DNA of 64,000 bases from Pseudoips prasinana (GCA_951640165.1 OX621263.1:14328001-14392000); one strand, 5' to 3'; numbered from the stretch's first letter, positions 43,826 to 54,787 are shown. Numbers and translations are program-made. Notes: a model not told the origin generated them from the letters alone.

Positions 43826-44153
43826 TCCTAGCCGAATTTCGGCCAGTCCCAATAGAGATTAGCCATCTTCGCGGGACATTTTATAGTGCAAAAGTGTGGC
43901 GCAAAAACAGGTGCACTTTTTATTCCATCACTCTCATTATTCGATGGCACGCCAGGACACGACCGGAAAGAGGTCAGGTACATGACCGACAACTTTACGT
44001 GACGTCAACTCCCAGACATCGGACTGATGCTGAGAAACTTTTATTTTATATAGAAAACTCCCAAAATTGTTTTTGTTCCCAACGGGGATTTGAACCCAGG
44101 ACTTGTTTATCTGCGGGAGTAGGTACACGCTACCGCTAGACCAACGAGGCAGT
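43826..44153 (-). mobile_element. SINE N, full copy
   Basis: On minus, CTGCCTCGTTGGTCTAGCGG is followed by a B box GGGTTCAAATCCC. The body ends at CCTAGCCGAATTTCGGCC (plus). Confidence 0.78.
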
Positions 44154-44408
44154 TGTCACCCCTATATACTGGGTGTACCGCGCAGCAAGCCGAAGGTGCC
44201 AGAAGAAACTCGATAGGTACCGCTAACTACATACCGGTTGTATACCGGTTAGTGTCGCCGGCTCAACAAACTGTATACTATTCTTCATATCTGGTCTTGC
44301 GCTGTCCACATCCAGATTCTTCCCGCGACCGTTGCAAGATCGTCGGGACACCTTATAGGGGGCCTGCCCACTCTACATCTTCCAGTTCGTGATAGTAACT
44401 ATGATATA

Positions 44409-44620
44409 TAGTTGGTAGTGCTCCTGCCTACGAAGCTGGTGGTCCTGGGTTCGAATCCCGGTAAGTGCAAATATTTGTGTGATGTGCACCAATATTTGTT
44501 TCTAAGTCATGGATGTTTTCTATGTATTTAAGTATGTATCTATCTATATAAGTATGTATATCGTCGCCTGGTACCCATAGCTAGGATGATCTGTGTGACA
44601 TTGTCCCAAGATATTATTAT
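44409..44620 (+). mobile_element. SINE A, truncated at head and internally deleted
   Basis: It starts within the A box (TAGTTGGTAGTGCTCCTGCC). About 20 bp are missing after GGTACCCATAG. It ends ATTGTCCC plus ATT repeats. Confidence 0.82.
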
Positions 44621-44865
44621 TATTAACCTAAGTTGTGAGAGGCATACGAGTAATAAACAGTGCCTCACAAAGGGTGATTATTTTCAATTGTGCATGGGCG
44701 GAATTCGTGAGGGAGACTCTCGACTTACTTAGTAACAAGAAGAAAAATTATATTAATTATTATTAATATTATTTTTCGCATTATTTCATTGGGAGTAAAC
44801 CTGTACAGATACCGTTAAGTAGTTTAAATAAAGATACTAAAACAAATCTCTGTGTCTGTGGGTAC

Positions 44866-45202
44866 CAGTTGTCATGCCAACATGTATAACAGTTGATCAT
44901 CAGATGCCAGTTGTCATGCCAACATGTATAACAGTTGATCATCAGATGCCAGTTGTCATGCCAACATATATAACAGTTGTTCATCAGATGCCAGTTGTCA
45001 TGCCAACATGTATAACAGTTGATCATCAGATGCCAGTTGCCATGCCAACATGTATAACAGTTGATCATCAGATGCCAGTTGTCATGCCAACATGTATAAC
45101 AGTTGATCATCAGATGCCAGTTGTCATGCCAACATGTATAACAGTTGATCATCAGATGCCAGTTGTCATGCCAACATGTATAACAGTTGATCATCAGATG
45201 CC
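44866..45202. repeat. 42-bp minisatellite, eight units
   Basis: The unit is CCAGTTGTCATGCCAACATG then TATAACAGTTGATCATCAGATG, nearly uniform, with a few substitutions (units 3 and 4). A multiple of three, it leaves frames open on both strands (plus reads PTCITVDHQMPVVM repeats). 15 bases, ATGTATAACAGTTGA, equal the start of the Kunitz exon at 50407-50421. Confidence 0.95.
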
Positions 45203-45266
45203 TAATTTAATCTCAAGTCACTCGATAAATTCAAGCAACTAGCCAGACGCTTATTTTGTTTTGTCA

Positions 45267-45649
45267 TATACAGTATGTTAGTTTAAACGAGGGACATATT
45301 CAAACCCACAATAGTGTATGCTTATATGATACTAATAAAAATATGAACAAAAAAAAACACTGATAAATAACAAACAGAACCATGCCAAAAATTTCGCAAA
45401 AGTCTCACAACGTGTATACACCCTTGCGCTAACGTGTTATTATTATCGCAGAACATGTGCGCGCACGTGATCACTTTAGGTACTGTTTACAAGTTCACTT
45501 CTTGATAATGATGATGTTCATGATAATGTATTTTATAGGACAATTACGTCAAAAATTTCGGTTATAGGTTTTTTATATATTTGGGACGGGAATCGAATAC
45601 TGAACACCCTCCCTTAATATGTCCCTCGTTTAACCTAACATACTGTATA
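45267..45649. mobile_element. MITE with TACAGTATGTTAG ends
   Basis: TACAGTATGTTAGTTTAAAC at one end and GTTTAACCTAACATACTGTA at the other; arms about 33 bp with one mismatch. TA on both sides. Non-coding. Confidence 0.85.
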
Positions 45650-45890
45650 CTCGACTCTCACAGCCGATCTATAAGTGGTTGGTGAGGTTAAGCAACTAGG
45701 CTCGCGGTCAGACCATAGATGGATGACCGCCGAAGTGGTTTAATTTCTGAGCGGCTCCGTGCTTCGGCTTCGGGCTGTCGGTCCCGGTTGTAGCAATCAG
45801 GCAACAGTTGTTAAGCCATGTCAGAGGCCTAATGGGCGGCTTGAACAACTCTGACACTAGGGTAACCACTGCCCAATCGATAAGTAATTA
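45650..45890 (+). mobile_element. 5S-rRNA-like SINE, best-preserved copy
   Basis: GAGGTTAAGCAACTAGGCTC, GCGGTCAG and TAGATGGATGACCGCC match the order of the 5S rRNA internal control region. The tail ends TAACCACTGCCCA. Confidence 0.72.
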
Positions 45891-46071
45891 TGTAGGTATT
45901 TATATTTGACTGGTTGTCAGAAGGTTAAAATGGGTAAAAGCTACGAGCATTTACTAAATGCTTGAAGGGGTAAAAGCCATAAGGAAATTATAAAAAAAGT
46001 CTTCATAACAAAATACTATGAAATGTACATACATAAAATATATCGTGGTGATTATTCTTTTTTTGTTACAG

Positions 46072-49000
46072 TGCCCCCAGAATGTATTACGGACCCATTT
46101 AGACCTTGCCCCCCTGGTATCTACGTGGAACTAAAGTAAGTACCAATTATTATAATAATAATACCCTTGGACATTGTTCACACACGGCCAGCTGAATCCA
46201 AATTAAGCAGAGCTTGTACTATGGAAACCAGATAACTGATATACTACTTTTCTTTTGTAGACATACCTACTTGTAGAAATGACTAGCTGCCCGGTACGTG
46301 CCCCGCTACGTATAAAAATAGGCATAGTAATAAAAAAAATTATTATTAAGTTCATTTATTCAAACAAAAAAATAATGTAATTTGCTAAAAGATGTTGATT
46401 TTACACGTTTTCAAGCCTTTTTTTTTATTTTCTCTACGTACAAACCTTCCCTGGACTTCCACGAATAATTCAAGACCAAAATTAGCCAAATCGCTAAAGG
46501 CGTTGTTGAGTTATAACATTACAACGAAAAGTTGCATTGATTTTTACATATATAGATTATACCCAGACTCTGGACACACAGTCACGTTCATGCACACAAA
46601 TATCCTGAGAGGGAATCCGACCCACTACCTGCGGCGTGAAAGGCAAGCATTTACCAACCAAGCCAACGGGCCCGTCCCGATTATGATATTTGACTAGCCA
46701 TGGAGCGAAATTACTTACGGTGATGGTTTTATTGGAAGTTAGCTAAATATCGTTACTGTTATAAAATAAATCTTTTTGTAAATTATTTACAATAAGATTT
46801 ATTCCGTATATGTATATCCTACAATCCGTATATGTGCCTAGAAAGAATTACAAATTAATTATATATTACTACGAACATGTTCTGTTCTATACAAGCGCTT
46901 TTTTAAAGTCTACGTGGATAAAAACCTTTTTTATTTTTATTTTATATTTATTTAGCAATGCTTTCAATTCTGTCGATTTTGCCATCCTCCTTGGTATTCT
47001 TTTTTCCCTAAATATCTCATCTTCAGTAATAGCGTGGTTAAACTTTTACCTTCGAGAACGCTCACAATATGACCGCTGCGATAAATCTTCGTCTGAGCGG
47101 TTCGATCTAGTTGCAGACGTACCTAAGGGTGGCGTACTTCCTCCTTAACCATTCTCGGTGTTTATCACTGCCATTACATACTCCATATAATTATTATAAA
47201 TTAAGTATGTGTAAAATTATAATTAAGTACTATAACTAATAAGGACGAAGTTTGTGGCCGGGCGAACTCTGAGAGCATTAGCCACGTAACGTGATAGTAC
47301 CATTATCCAGAACTGGCTTAGGTGCATACCTGTAGATAGGCACCTCTGAAGTCACAAGGCCATGTCGCAAAGCAATTTGTTGATGAATAACCCCTACAAG
47401 GCTATGTCTCTCCAAATATTCACCGTTTGCTAGCCGAGAGCAACCGGAGAAAATATGTCTGAGGGTTTCATGTTGTATGACAAATATCGTTTGTGCCATC
47501 TCTCAGAATATGTCTCCGGTAGTTTCTCGTCATCATCACTTCATCCATAACTGCACCGACAAAACCCTCAGTCTCAGCAAACATCAGAACCACATCGGGC
47601 GCGTGAAGAGCACGATAAAACCTGCCATGTAACTCCTTGCTCTGCCACACTGTTCTGCGATCATCAGAGCTAAGTACCACAGGTTTACGCCATTTTTTTT
47701 GCCAGAGACAGCGAGGTTAGTCCTTTATCTACAGCAACCAGTTATTACCTGTAATACAGGTTTACCTGTAATTCAGGTTTTGTTAAAAACCTCCATCAGG
47801 TACCAGTCCCTCACAAAGTTGAACTAATTAAGATCTACATTAAGTTTTATAAATATGTTATTATTGTAACGTTCATCTTGTGAGGAGAGAATAAATACTT
47901 TTATTATTATTATTACTAAGGGCATTTACTGTTGTGCAAGTGTGTCCACAAACATAGCGTTAACGGCAACGGTTTGCTTACGGTGTAGCTGAATAATATA
48001 TTCTTTTTTAAGATTCAGTTATAGCATAGATGGTGTGTGTGAAAGAATTGCACACAGATCGTGTGACCAGAAACTACCCAATTTATTCGATACTGAAAGC
48101 GAATGTAAACGGACCTGCGTCGACCGTCAGAAAAGACCAGCACATGGTGAGTGTAAACCACCACAGTATCTTAAGCAAGGTTTCCAGTCGACTGGTCTAT
48201 AAATAATAGCAGAGGTAGGGCACAGCGTTCATTCGCTCAAAGAGCAGCCCGACTGGGGAAGTACCTCCACCTAACAGACGACATTCCTTTTTAATAATTT
48301 AATGTTGTGATTCTGAGTTTGAGTAAGGTTGGCAGAGCTCATAGGGCTACTAACGGTCAGCAACAATTGTTTGCGGACTCTTTTCAAGGCCGGCAACGCA
48401 CCCGTGACTCCTTGGTGTTGCGAGTATCCATGGGTGGTCACGTAGGTACAGTCAACAGCAAAAGTAGATGATCAAAGTCGGATATTCAATACTAATTATC
48501 ATAAATTGCGACAAAATAGTGTCGTGGTGAAGAGTATCTAGTTGAAGGTGTGCGTGAGTGTTAAGTGTAAAAAATATTAACTAGTGAAAACTTCCGCCCA
48601 ATAGCATCATAAACTCAAAACTCAGGTCCGATTTGGGTTATCTACTTATGCTGTTGACTGTGCCATCAGGTGACCCACTTGCACGTCTGTCGAACTCTAA
48701 TATACATATAAAAAAAAATACGTTGGTCACTTGTTGTGTGGTCCCCCATGGGATGGCACAACAATGACACAACCTTTATTTATTTACGTTTATCTTGTCT
48801 TTGGTTACTTGGGATTATCAAGATTTTCCTTAAGTTTTATATTAGAACGGGTATCCAAAGTGGCATTATTAGGATCATACCAAATTTGGCTAGGAAGGGG
48901 GGGGGGGGGACACTGAGAGACAGAGAAGGTGAGCGTTGATGCTTCACAGGGGGCCTCCTTAAACCTACATCTAAGTCGCAAGTCTCAGACTTTGTCGAGT

Positions 49001-51934
49001 GTTCCGTCCTCCACCACGAGATGGACCTGGTTTCCTCAGGGTGAATCCATGGAATGCTAAGAATTACGTCTCTGTGCTTACTAACATAGGTAGTCGTAAG
49101 ATTTCTACTAATCATTTTGTTCTGTCTTGGTTACTCGAATTAATAAAAATTCTACTCTACTCTATAGTGAAGAGCCTGCCGCAAGAATGGGGATATGATC
49201 ATTGTACTCAGAGACATGCTGCTGTCCGTTCCCTGGTCGATAGTCCACCGGGACGACAGCTACGCCCACCACTGGATTTATTATCATAATAATAATATCC
49301 TGGTACATTACTCACACACGGTCATCTGATCCCAAACTAAGCAGTGCTAGAAATATGGAAACCAGATAACTGATATACATATACTACTTTTCTTTTGTAA
49401 ATACTTACTTACCCTGACTCCGGACAACAGATATTTTCATCAACCCACTAAATACGTCGCAGGTCGGACCCACGACCTGCGACGTATTTAGTGGGTTTTA
49501 AACTTTCGCGATTTGTACACATTTTTATATACTGTGGACACGAGTCTCAATCGCGACAAAGATATAGGCAAATCATTACCTTGGTTACCCGACGTTTCGG
49601 CATGGATTGCACCAGCCGTGGTCACGGCTCGACTGGTGTGGCTCGGCAGCGTCGTCTCCGTGAAGCTCGGGTTTCGGTATCTACCCTCGCCTGGTCTTGA
49701 TATTTTTCTTTTACGAAACTGTCGGTACACACGACACTAATGACATCAGCGCCCGGGCGCACTACGTTGGTTACGCGACGATGGCACTTCGTTATTACAG
49801 GATTCCAAGATGGTGAGAGGCGGTATCCGTCTTCCCGGTTGAAATTTATGTTTCTTTATTTCAACCGCTTCACGTACTATTCTGGAGCAATAGTGACGAA
49901 ATTAGCAAATACTTACCATTTGCACCACGTAAATGTCGAATAAAGGAAATCACTATATTATGTAAACAGCATATATAAATCTGTATTCTGGCAAATAAAG
50001 ACATTAATTCATTCCTTTATTCATTCAAAAGATGTTCATGAAGGTTTTATTATCTGTACACACACAGTTAAACGTCATTATTAAAGATATTTTTCTATTG
50101 CTATCAGCTTTTAATCGATGCTTTTTAAGATTATTAGGTATAATCCGATTTCTTAATTTTTACTCAATTTTTAAATAAACCTTGATATTTAGCACAGACG
50201 TCAGCACATCCACAACCCAATCTGTCAAAATTCCCAAATTGAAAGTGAACCATATGCTTTTGTGATAAAGTTGAAAATCTATAAAGATATTAAGAAAGCA
50301 TAGATAAAATGCTGATGCCAATAGAAAGATATAATCAAAAGTGAAGTTATGTGTGTATACACTTTATACACTTTAAAATGTATGTTTCTCATTTCAGTGC
50401 CGCCAGAATGTATAACAGTTGAATCTCTTACCCCTTGCCGCCCTAGTATCTACATAGATTACAAGTAAGTATGGGTCACCTCTATCAGCTAGTATTGTAA
50501 GTTAACGTTTTCAAAGCTTAATGTTGCAGCAGTTTCATCATAAAAGTAGGTATTAAATTACACAGGTACACACGGCTACATATCAAGCTACACATTTCCA
50601 ATATAAGCTGACCGATCATTGTATGGAAATCCTATACAACGCGAGATCAGCTTACACTGGAAATGTATAGCTTCATATGTAGCCGTGTGTACAGACGCCA
50701 GCACATCAAGCTTCCCCAATCTGTCAAAGGAGATCGGCAACCGGCCCATACAAACATGGCCTGGAATGGACATAAATAAAACAATATGCATTTTGAAGAG
50801 GTACTAATATTCTATCGTCCTTTATATTTATTTTGTTTGTAAAACATGGGAATTATGTAATATAATGCGTATTAGGTGAACAAAATTTCAATAGGTATTG
50901 AATTAGAGAAAGGAAAAAAAATTGAAAATTCTTTGTAATAATTATACTAGTTTGTATATATAAATACGTAAATCAGTTAATAGGATGTTTATGACCACAT
51001 CCATCTAAAAAATAACCGCGGTCATAGTTCCTTAGGACAAAATAATTGTTCCTAGGTGCGAAAAGCAGAGGCAAATCGTGATGCGTAGATCCAAAGTCTA
51101 TGAAAGCCGGGATCAGAATTCGAAAACAGAATCCAGAAACAAACCCAAAGGTCGTATTAAATATACAAGCCACAAGAAAACATTCACGATGCAAGTCAAG
51201 CAAGCCCAAACACGAATGTAAATCAAAATACAATCAGTTCAATATGACAGATAAAAAAGTGTTGCCATTACTATGAAGAATTGATTCCTATATTGATTTA
51301 TAAATCAACATACCATACAATCATACTATTGATTTATTTTATGACTATTGAGGATAAGATTATGTATGCAAGTAAAACATATTTTAGTGCAGTGAAATCA
51401 TAGCTTTCTGACAATGACAATGTAATAATAACTGCACGACTGGAAAAATAAATATTTCCCCAACTGCTCAAAAGACAGAAGCAGCTAGACCCTAGAAGAC
51501 AGTTTAAAAAACATGAATGCCGGAATAAAATTATTTACTTTTAAGAATTGAAATCATTTTGCCATGTTGTACAAGGAAATAAAAGGCATGGAGGGATCTT
51601 AAATATTATAATTCCTTTTTTAAGTAGTAATAAACGTATGTCCATCACAGGCCGGGATTTGTCGATGTCCTTTCCCCAATTGAAAGGGAACCTTATGCTT
51701 ATGTGATAAAGTTGAAAATTTATAAAGAAATTTGAGAGATTGGGGTAGCTGGATGTGATGGCGTCTGGTACATACCAGTTCTATATAAATAATGTGGATG
51801 TATTGTTTTAAAGATTTAGGTACAATGAAGAAGGAGAATGTGAGAGAGTCATGGTCAGGACGTGCGATAAGAAAGCACCTAATATATTCAACTCCAGAAG
51901 CGAATGTAGAAGAACTTGCGTAGAACGATATTAA
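46072..51934 (+). CDS. Gene CD: multi-domain Kunitz protein, 5' end not found
   Basis: Four plus-strand exons: 46072-46135, 48013-48146, 50398-50464 and 51820-51934 (TAA). Phases run 1-2-1-2, so the exons join in one frame of 126 aa. Domain 1: CITDPFRPC (gap 7), CERIAHRSC, then gap 13, CKRTC. Domain 2: CITVESLTPC (gap 8), CERVMVRTC, gap 13, CRRTC. The linker is VDRQKRPAH then VPPEC. P1 is Pro in domain 1 and Arg in domain 2, so only domain 2 looks suited to trypsin-like targets. Sites are good: CAG|TG acceptors, GTAAGT and GTGAGT donors. An upstream phase-1 exon (signal peptide or further Kunitz domain) must exist but was not recognised. Alternative: two separate genes, with domain 1 reading on to TAA at 48200-48202. 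Confidence 0.78.
46150..46955. mobile_element. Intron repeats: SINE P, Helitron-like, SINE P, repeat G
   Basis: 46150-46270 and 46560-46680 are minus-strand SINE P pieces (GAATCCGACCCACTACC is the B box region). 46283-46560 is Helitron-like (CTAGCTGCCCGGTACGTGCC), matching 10593-10765. 46745-46950 is repeat G. Confidence 0.6.
46955..47190 (+). pseudogene. LINE RT fragment
   Basis: The frame reads [38 protein letters not shown] and VADVPKGGVLPP, corresponding to the SKAFDxVDH and VPQGxVLxP motifs of LINE RTs. It is truncated on both sides. Confidence 0.7.
47255..47690 (-). pseudogene. LINE C-terminal fragment, frameshifted
   Basis: Two minus frames are consecutive: SELHGRFYRAL-type / TRNYRRHILRDGTNDIC, then ETLRHIFSGCSRLANGEYLE, VIHQQIALRHGLV, PKPVLDNGTITL. 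The Cys/His-containing region and IIHQQLALKHG-like phrase recall C-terminal parts of insect LINE-like polyproteins. The family is uncertain. Confidence 0.55.
48200..48720 (+). repeat. Repeat F split by a MITE (48447-48661)
   Basis: Repeat F (AGGGCACAGCGTTCATTCGC to GCCATCAGGTGACCC plus an A-run) is interrupted by a 215-bp MITE with ends TACAGTCAACAGCAAAAGTA and TACTTATGCTGTTGACTGTG. Confidence 0.8.
48721..49290. other. Intronic stretch with a G-run, no family recognised
   Basis: It contains a run of about 12 G at 48898-48909. ORFs on both strands lack recognisable domains. It may be an old LINE 3' region. Confidence 0.35.
49295..49497 (-). mobile_element. SINE P ending in a perfect hairpin
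   Basis: SINE P tail sequence (GGTCATCTGATCCCAAACTA) runs to about 49440. 49442-49466 and 49473-49497 are perfectly inverted 25-mers (AACCCACTAAATACGTCGCA...) with a 6-nt loop. Confidence 0.75.
49498..49995. other. Intronic GC-richer block, unassigned
   Basis: It has imperfect palindromes (GCCGTGGTCACGGC at about 49614) and no convincing coding frame. Confidence 0.35.
50195..50735. mobile_element. Two partial CAGACGCCAGCAC MITEs and a separate TIR MITE
   Basis: 50195-50285 and 50691-50735 are partial copies of the 12-copy MITE. 50566-50692 is an unrelated MITE with ends GTACACACGGCTACATAT and ATATGTAGCCGTGTGTAC. All lie in or beside the introns of gene CD. Confidence 0.75.
50736..51661. other. 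Intron sequence of gene CD, nothing recognised
   Basis: AT-rich, with no repeat family or extra exon recognised. Confidence 0.45.
51662..51775. mobile_element. Partial CAGACGCCAGCAC MITE
   Basis: It carries the spacer and one arm (GATTGGGGTAGCTGGATGTG to GGCGTCTGGTAC), ending 45 bp before the last exon of gene CD. Confidence 0.78.
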
Positions 51935-52044
51935 TGGAGTGAGTTTATGAGATTTTTTATGTTTTATTATTAATTTTTTATCCAAATGGGCAGTGGCTAC
52001 TGTAGTGTAAGAGTTGATCTAGTTCAGTAGCTTCCGACTAGGCT

Positions 52045-52430
52045 TAACAATTTTTACCGGAGCAGCATACCCGCGTCCCGGGACTCCCCCATCAGGCGCC
52101 AAGAGAAGTCCACGGCAGGTAGGTTTAGTCGGTGCAAGTCCGACATACCCACCCGCAGAAAAAAATGATGATCTCAGCCCTCTCTCCGCCAGTAATCGCC
52201 CAGAGTCGAGGTTCGAACCCCACAGGGGGTGCCCTCCAGCGCGGGTTACTTAATTGCTAGACGGCTCGAGCCCTCTGCTCGCCTCTATAGTCCGGTGAAG
52301 TAGTGAAAGCCTCCTAGGTTAACTATAGCGTCATACAAAAAAAAAAAAAAACCCGTAGACACTTTTTGCGGGTGGCATGCGAAGGCATTTCCCCTGCCTT
52401 ATCAAAAAAAAAAACAAAAAACAAAAAAAA
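52045..52430 (+). mobile_element. R1-type LINE tail interrupted by a SINE (52160-52350)
   Basis: The R1-type 3' terminal region (CCGGAGCAGCATACCCGCGT to CCCACCCGCAGA, then CACTTTTTGCGGGTGGCATG and an A-rich end) is split by a 191-bp SINE with B box GGTTCGAACCC and a terminal A-run. ACCCGCAGA (52151-52159) and ACCCGTAGA (52351-52359) are the target duplication. Confidence 0.87.
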
Positions 52431-52619
52431 AGGCTTAACAATTTTAGGGAGGATATATTTATTTTAATTAGTATTTATAATTACGTTTATTTACCGCTTC
52501 GTTTTAAGTCTAACGGAGATATCAAATTGTACAACAAAATCGAACGATTTAATAACAGCCACGAAACTTTTTTCACATTAATTCAACATTAACCAGCGTT
52601 TTCCTCATTAAGTCTAAGT

Positions 52620-53150
52620 CAAGTAAAGTCTGTCAAAGTCCCACCCCAGTAAAATAATGGATACCTACTTTATTAGAGGCTTCTATGGAATTTTGGAATT
52701 AACAGAGAAAATCACAATTCACAGTAATATGCCAGTTTTCTACACGATGTCGAAGACCTTATAATAATATAATATAATATATAATATCTAGGGACAATGT
52801 CACACAGATCATCCTAGCCCCAAACTAAGCAAAGCTTGTACTATGGGTACCAGGCGACGATATACATACTTATATAGATAGATCAATACTTATATACATA
52901 GAAAACATCCATGACTCGGAAACAAATATTCGTGCTCATCACACAAATATTTGCACTTACCGGGATTCGAACCCAGGACCACAAGCTACGTAGGCAGGAG
53001 CACTACCAACTAGGCTACGGTGATCGTTATGTTTAAAAATCCACCATATTTACACATAAATACTCGAATTTCCACGAGTTTTAGCAAATGAAATATTGCC
53101 TTGATGTGTCTTTTTCTATATTGGCGCCAAAACTCTACTGATAGTTCCTG
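52620..53150 (-). mobile_element. Retroposon Q, reversed, with SINE A inside (52787-53030)
   Basis: The flanks match 53777-54035 (TCGAAGA..., ATGTTTAAAAATCCACC, TTGGCGCCAAAACTC). SINE A is on minus between them, from GGGACAATGTCACACAG to CTAGGCTACGGTGATCG. Confidence 0.78.
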
Positions 53151-53499
53151 AACTGACAAGTAGCTGTGATTTCGCACAATCCCTTTGTGGTTTATTGTAT
53201 CATCCGTATTTATGGTAAGCTACCATAAATATAGTCGCTAACTTGATGTGAGCCTTAGTATGTTATATTATCTTTGTGTTTGTTACAGACGCATTGTAAA
53301 CAGGACTTCGTACAGCGGTGGTCATCAATGGAGAGAACTTCAATATCAGATTCCAATTAAATTATAAAACCATACCTATATATTTTTTTATTTTCGTTAC
53401 TTACCACTTGTCACATCGTAATGATAACCTGCTATTTTTTGTTTGCCCTCTTTGGGCGCCTCGTCTTCATTTATATTTTAATGTTAGTCATTTAAAAAA

Positions 53500-54038
53500 C
53501 AATAATTAAATAAATAAAAAAGGTTTTTATACACGTAGTCTTTAAAAAAGCGCTTGTAAATAGTCAGAACATGTTTGTAGTAATATAGGTATGTATCTAT
53601 ACATTATTATTTCTAGTTACATAGATATTTAGGTACACGGATTCAATGAAAACATTTATAAAATTTATTTTATAATAGCAATGATATTTAGCTAGCTTGT
53701 ATTAAGTTATTGTCAAAGAGATTATGTTTAAGTTAAATTATCAAAATTTATAGTTTTAGCTATATTTTTACGACTTAATTCAGTCCAGTCAAGTCATAGT
53801 CCTACCCTAGTAAAGCAGTGGAGACTTTACTAGAGGCTTTTATTAAGTTTTCGTTTCGACACGGAAAACCACGATTCCCGGCAATATCGCATTTTCCTCC
53901 ACTTGTGTACGTTGTCGAAGATGTTATGTCTAAAAATCCACCATATTTACACACAAAAACTAGAATTTACACCCGTTTTTGAAAATAATACAGAGCCTCG
54001 ATACGTCTTTTTCCGCGTTAGCGCCAAAACTCTATTAA
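53500..54038. mobile_element. Repeat G, then retroposon Q (minus)
   Basis: 53500-53755 is repeat G (AAAGGTTTTTATACACGTAG to GATTATGTTTAAG). 53777-54035 is retroposon Q reversed, ending TTAGCGCCAAAACTC. Confidence 0.72.
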
Positions 54039-54039
54039 A

Positions 54040-54166
54040 TGTACAGACGCCAGTACATCCAGCTACCCAAATCTGTCAAATTTCTTTTATAGATATCAAC
54101 TTTATCACTTTCAATTAGGGAAATTTGACAGATTGGGGTAGCTTGATGTGCTGGCGTCTGTACTTA
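54040..54166. mobile_element. CAGACGCCAGCAC MITE, full copy with spacer deletion
   Basis: Both ends are intact (ACAGACGCCAGTACATCCAG, TGTGCTGGCGTCTGTAC). The spacer is shortened. Confidence 0.87.
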
Positions 54167-54270
54167 ATAAAACTGTTGACGTGATGAACTTTTGCTAAAT
54201 AAGTACTAGACAAGTACAAAACGAAAAAAAGGACAAAGAATAAAAAATCAATAAACGGTTCCATTCAACA

Positions 54271-54335
54271 GTTGAGCTGATTCAAGAGATCGCACTTAGC
54301 GATAAGGCCGTCATTTGTACAATCTTATAAAATGT
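54271..54335 (+). mobile_element. LINE tail fragment
   Basis: GAGATCGCACTTAGCGATAA then GGCCGTCATTTGTAC is the complement of the LINE tail at 62650-62690 (GGCCTTATCGCTAAAAGCGA). Confidence 0.6.
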
Positions 54336-54357
54336 CTTACTTAATATTTTACAAATG

Positions 54358-54510
54358 TGTACAGACGCCAGCACATCCAGCTACACGAATCTTTAAAATT
54401 TTTCTTTTATAGATTCTCAACTTTATCACAATAAGCATAAGGTTTTGGTGAAATTCTGGTATTGGAGAAATTTTACAGATTGGGGTAGCTTGATGTTCTG
54501 GCCTCTGTAC
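54358..54510. mobile_element. CAGACGCCAGCAC MITE, diverged copy
   Basis: Both ends are present (ACAGACGCCAGCACATCCAG; TTGATGTTCTGGCCTCTGTA). Inner arms differ at several positions, so this is an older copy. Confidence 0.83.
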
Positions 54511-54787
54511 TTTTTGTGTACAGTAAAGATTTAGTTCGTTACTTAGGTACTTACTTAATAAACAAAGCTGGCCAAGAACGAGTCGAACCGAAACACGAAG
54601 GGTTCCGTACGATCGTACCAAATTTTACCCAGATTGCTAAAATCGTGCTAAAAACTTCAAAAAATCACATTACTTGTTTTATTATTTCTCCTTATACTGA
54701 TAAATTCCTTTGAAACTTTTTTCTGTCTACCTTTTTCTGGCTTATGAGTAGAGCCCACGAACAGAGGAACTGCGAGACCTTGTGTTC

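Noticed and set aside
44866..45202. CRISPR array
   Set aside because: Units are contiguous with no variable spacers, in a eukaryotic context; it is a minisatellite.
44781..45242. Open frames of 122 and 137 codons on both strands
   Set aside because: They arise because the 42-bp repeat is a multiple of three without stops. There is no start context or domain.
48013..48202. Single exon ending at TAA 48200-48202 as the true end of Kunitz domain 1
   Set aside because: Kept only as an alternative, because a strong GTGAGT donor at 48147 has exactly the phase needed for the next exon.
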